A stretch of 64,000 nucleotides of DNA from Flavobacteriaceae bacterium (GTDB taxonomy: Bacteria; Bacteroidota; Bacteroidia; Flavobacteriales; Flavobacteriaceae). Each line of letters begins with the position of its first letter. Within the stretch, counting starts at the first letter, position 1. Below, one piece after another: positions 62,514 through 64,000 of the stretch. Made by a program: the position numbers and the translations under genes. Location of the stretch: assembly GCA_023257625.1 (NCBI GenBank), contig JALRBW010000058.1, positions 1 to 64,000 of the forward strand. Direction: 5' to 3'. The notes below the pieces were generated by a model. The model ran no database searches, had not been told where the DNA came from, and saw nothing but the letters and a program-made list of their open reading frames with translations.

Positions 62514-62931
62514 ACGCCCAAACAAGATAACGAAATAATTTTCCTACAAACATCCAAATACTAACTGGTATTAAAGGAATCTTAAAAAACCCAAGGGCTA
62601 CAGCAATTAGATCACCAATTCCAGGGGTCCAACAAAAAAAAGCAAGTAAACTTTTCCATTGATTCAATCGGTTTTGCCAGGGGATGAGTTGTTCCCTTTG
62701 GATTCCAAAAAAACGATTTAAAAGTGACCAATTTCCAATTCTACCCAAACCATAACTGGTCATTCCTCCAAGCCAGTTACCAAGGGTAGCCACGCCTAAT
62801 AAAGTGGCTAATGAATACTCATTAGCGATTAAAAGACTGAGTACGATCTCAGAACTAAGTGGAATTATTGTAGCCGCAATAAAGCTGGCTAAAAACAAAC
62901 CAACATACCCCCATTCTATTAAATTTTCCAT
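62482..62931 (-). CDS. YqaA/DedA-type (VTT domain) membrane protein
   Basis: A 149-residue membrane protein with about five helices. IIPLSSEIVLSLLI, GNWLGGMTSYGLGRIG and TPGIGDLIAVALGFFKIPL are the hallmarks of YqaA-like SNARE-associated/VTT proteins, which are linked to lipid scrambling or undecaprenyl-phosphate recycling. Length fits the short YqaA branch. Overlaps the end of the small ORF on the other strand. Confidence 0.88.
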   Translation of the reverse strand: MENLIEWGYVGLFLASFIAATIIPLSSEIVLSLLIANEYSLATLLGVATLGNWLGGMTSYGLGRIGNWSLLNRFFGIQREQLIPWQNRLNQWKSLLAFFCWTPGIGDLIAVALGFFKIPLIPVSIWMFVGKLFRYLVWAFITYWGLQFV

Positions 62932-62967
62932 GTGGGGTGGTGAGTGTTGATTTTAAAAGTTAAATTT

Positions 62968-64000
62968 TTAGTTTTCAGTGGGTGAAACTGTAGCAAGTGC
63001 TTCAATAGTTTTTATGCTTCCGTCGGGTAAGTGCTCAAGAGGGGTAACTTTTACATTTCGCAAATGAGTTTTACCTCCTGATAGTTCACTGTCATGAAAA
63101 AATAAATACCACTGTCCATCAAATTCAACTATAGAATGGTGATTTGTCCAACCCAAAACCGGTTTTAAAATAATCCCCTGATAGGTAAATGGACCCATTG
63201 GTGAAGTTCCAGTTGCATAAGCAATGTTATGTGTATCGCCTGTAGAATAGGAAAAATAATAGGTGTCATTAAATTTATGAACCCAAGCCGCTTCAAAAAA
63301 GCGACGTTCGTTATCACCTGCTGTTAAAGGATTTCCGTCTTGATCAAGTAATAAAACATTTTGTGGGGTGCCTTCAAATGTTAACATATCTTCACTCATT
63401 GTGGCAATTTTTGGCATAATTGCTATTTGATTACCGGTGGGATAAATATCTTCAGGAATATATGAACCTGTTTCCCAACGCTGTAATTGTCCACCCCAAA
63501 TACCTCCAAAATACATAAAGGCTTTACCATCATCATCAACAAAAACACAAGGGTCTATACTTACTGCACCTTGAATTGGAGTAGGCTCAGCTGTAAAGGG
63601 TCCTTTTGGAGTGGGAGCAGTAGCTACACCAATTCTAAAAATACCCTCACGATCTTTTGCGGGAAAATAAAAAAAGTAAGTACCGTTTTTAGTTGCCGCA
63701 TCAGGTGCCCAAAGTTGTTTTTCAGCCCATGGGATTTGATTTACATTTAAAATTTCACCTAAATCTAATGCCTCTAAGGATTCATTTACCTGATAAACAT
63801 GATAATCTCTCATATCAAAATGACTCCCTAAATCATCTTCAGGTACTCCCGCATCAAGATCATGAGAAGGATATACATAAAGATTACCATCAAAAACATG
63901 CGCCGAAGGATCAGCACTGTATAAATTTTCAATAAGTGGATAAATTCGATCATTTGAAGACTCTTGAATATCATTTTGACAGCTCCAAATGGAAAAAACA
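62968..64000 (-). CDS. GH43-family glycoside hydrolase lipoprotein, N-terminus cut by window edge
   Basis: Five-bladed-propeller glycoside hydrolase, probably acting on arabinose- or xylose-containing glycans. The frame runs to the right edge, well beyond the internal ATG at 63813. Just before the edge lies IWSC, a lipobox, so only the first few residues of the signal peptide are missing. Catalytic residues: Asp in YSADPSAHVFD (base), Asp in SIDPCVF (pKa modulator), Glu in RRFFEAAWVH (acid). A surface or periplasmic lipoprotein. No SusC/D pair is visible in the window. Confidence 0.9.
   Translation of the reverse strand, partial: VFSIWSCQNDIQESSNDRIYPLIENLYSADPSAHVFDGNLYVYPSHDLDAGVPEDDLGSHFDMRDYHVYQVNESLEALDLGEILNVNQIPWAEKQLWAPDAATKNGTYFFYFPAKDREGIFRIGVATAPTPKGPFTAEPTPIQGAVSIDPCVFVDDDGKAFMYFGGIWGGQLQRWETGSYIPEDIYPTGNQIAIMPKIATMSEDMLTFEGTPQNVLLLDQDGNPLTAGDNERRFFEAAWVHKFNDTYYFSYSTGDTHNIAYATGTSPMGPFTYQGIILKPVLGWTNHHSIVEFDGQWYLFFHDSELSGGKTHLRNVKVTPLEHLPDGSIKTIEALATVSPTEN

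Overview
The window is a compact, AT-rich, single-contig stretch of a Bacteroidota genome, almost certainly a marine or aquatic member of the Flavobacteriia. The evidence is a complete gldK-gldL-gldM-gldN block (core of the type IX secretion/gliding machine, confined to Bacteroidota), flavobacterial gene orders (topA - arginase-like - gldKLMN - FAD oxidoreductase - ABC-F; purH - mreBCD - mrdA - rodA; miaB - sigma54 activator - lptE - secG - groES - groEL), many signal-peptide lipoproteins, and promoters of the Bacteroidota type (TTG / TAnnTTTG). No rRNA, tRNA, CRISPR array, prophage or insertion sequence was recognised. Genes are packed so tightly that several convergent pairs overlap or abut at their stop codons.

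Layout. 1-8.7 kb: end of a DPP4-type peptidase, a POT peptide transporter, a thioredoxin-like protein, a possible remnant of comEC, lpxB, a small membrane protein, surE, a Prc-type protease and a lone OppC-type permease. 8.7-16.2 kb: elongasome operon (rodA, mrdA, mreD, mreC, mreB) behind purH and a GAF-domain protein. 16.3-20.1 kb: a four-gene cassette rich in paired cysteines (HMA-MauE fusion, HYC_CC_PP protein, TonB-dependent receptor, periplasmic HMA protein), probably for heavy-metal (copper-like) handling. 20.4-26.8 kb: groEL/ES, secG, lptE, a sigma54 activator and miaB. 27.1-30.2 kb: a large Asp-box propeller protein. 30.2-35.1 kb: a sulfur locus with a split YeeE/YedE transporter, a CstB-like persulfide dioxygenase-rhodanese, a SulP transporter and a cysteine-rich Crp/Fnr regulator. 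A palindrome sits where a class II activator site should be in front of the SulP gene.

35.2-46.6 kb: topA, a degenerate arginase-family protein, gldKLMN closed by a strong terminator, a FAD oxidoreductase and an ABC-F ATPase. 46.6-53.3 kb: trxB, two DUF6503-like lipoproteins, a second SulP with an unusual hydrophilic insertion, a small secreted CxC-PPP protein and a NagB-PIG-L fusion. 53.4-64 kb: a secreted M20 amidohydrolase / NTF2-like / DASS transporter operon, a VanX-like dipeptidase with a serine hydrolase, a DUF3078 protein, an SDR, a DUF1080 lipoprotein with a degenerate GC-D-SC tail, small membrane proteins, and a GH43-type lipoprotein cut by the window edge.

Most of the window is housekeeping or conserved flavobacterial sequence. 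The parts most worth following up are the vicinal-cysteine metal cassette, the thiol-rich regulator with its putative operator in the sulfur locus, and the arginase-like protein beside gldK that has lost metal ligands. All family assignments are from reading motifs and from memory of gene families; no database search was run.
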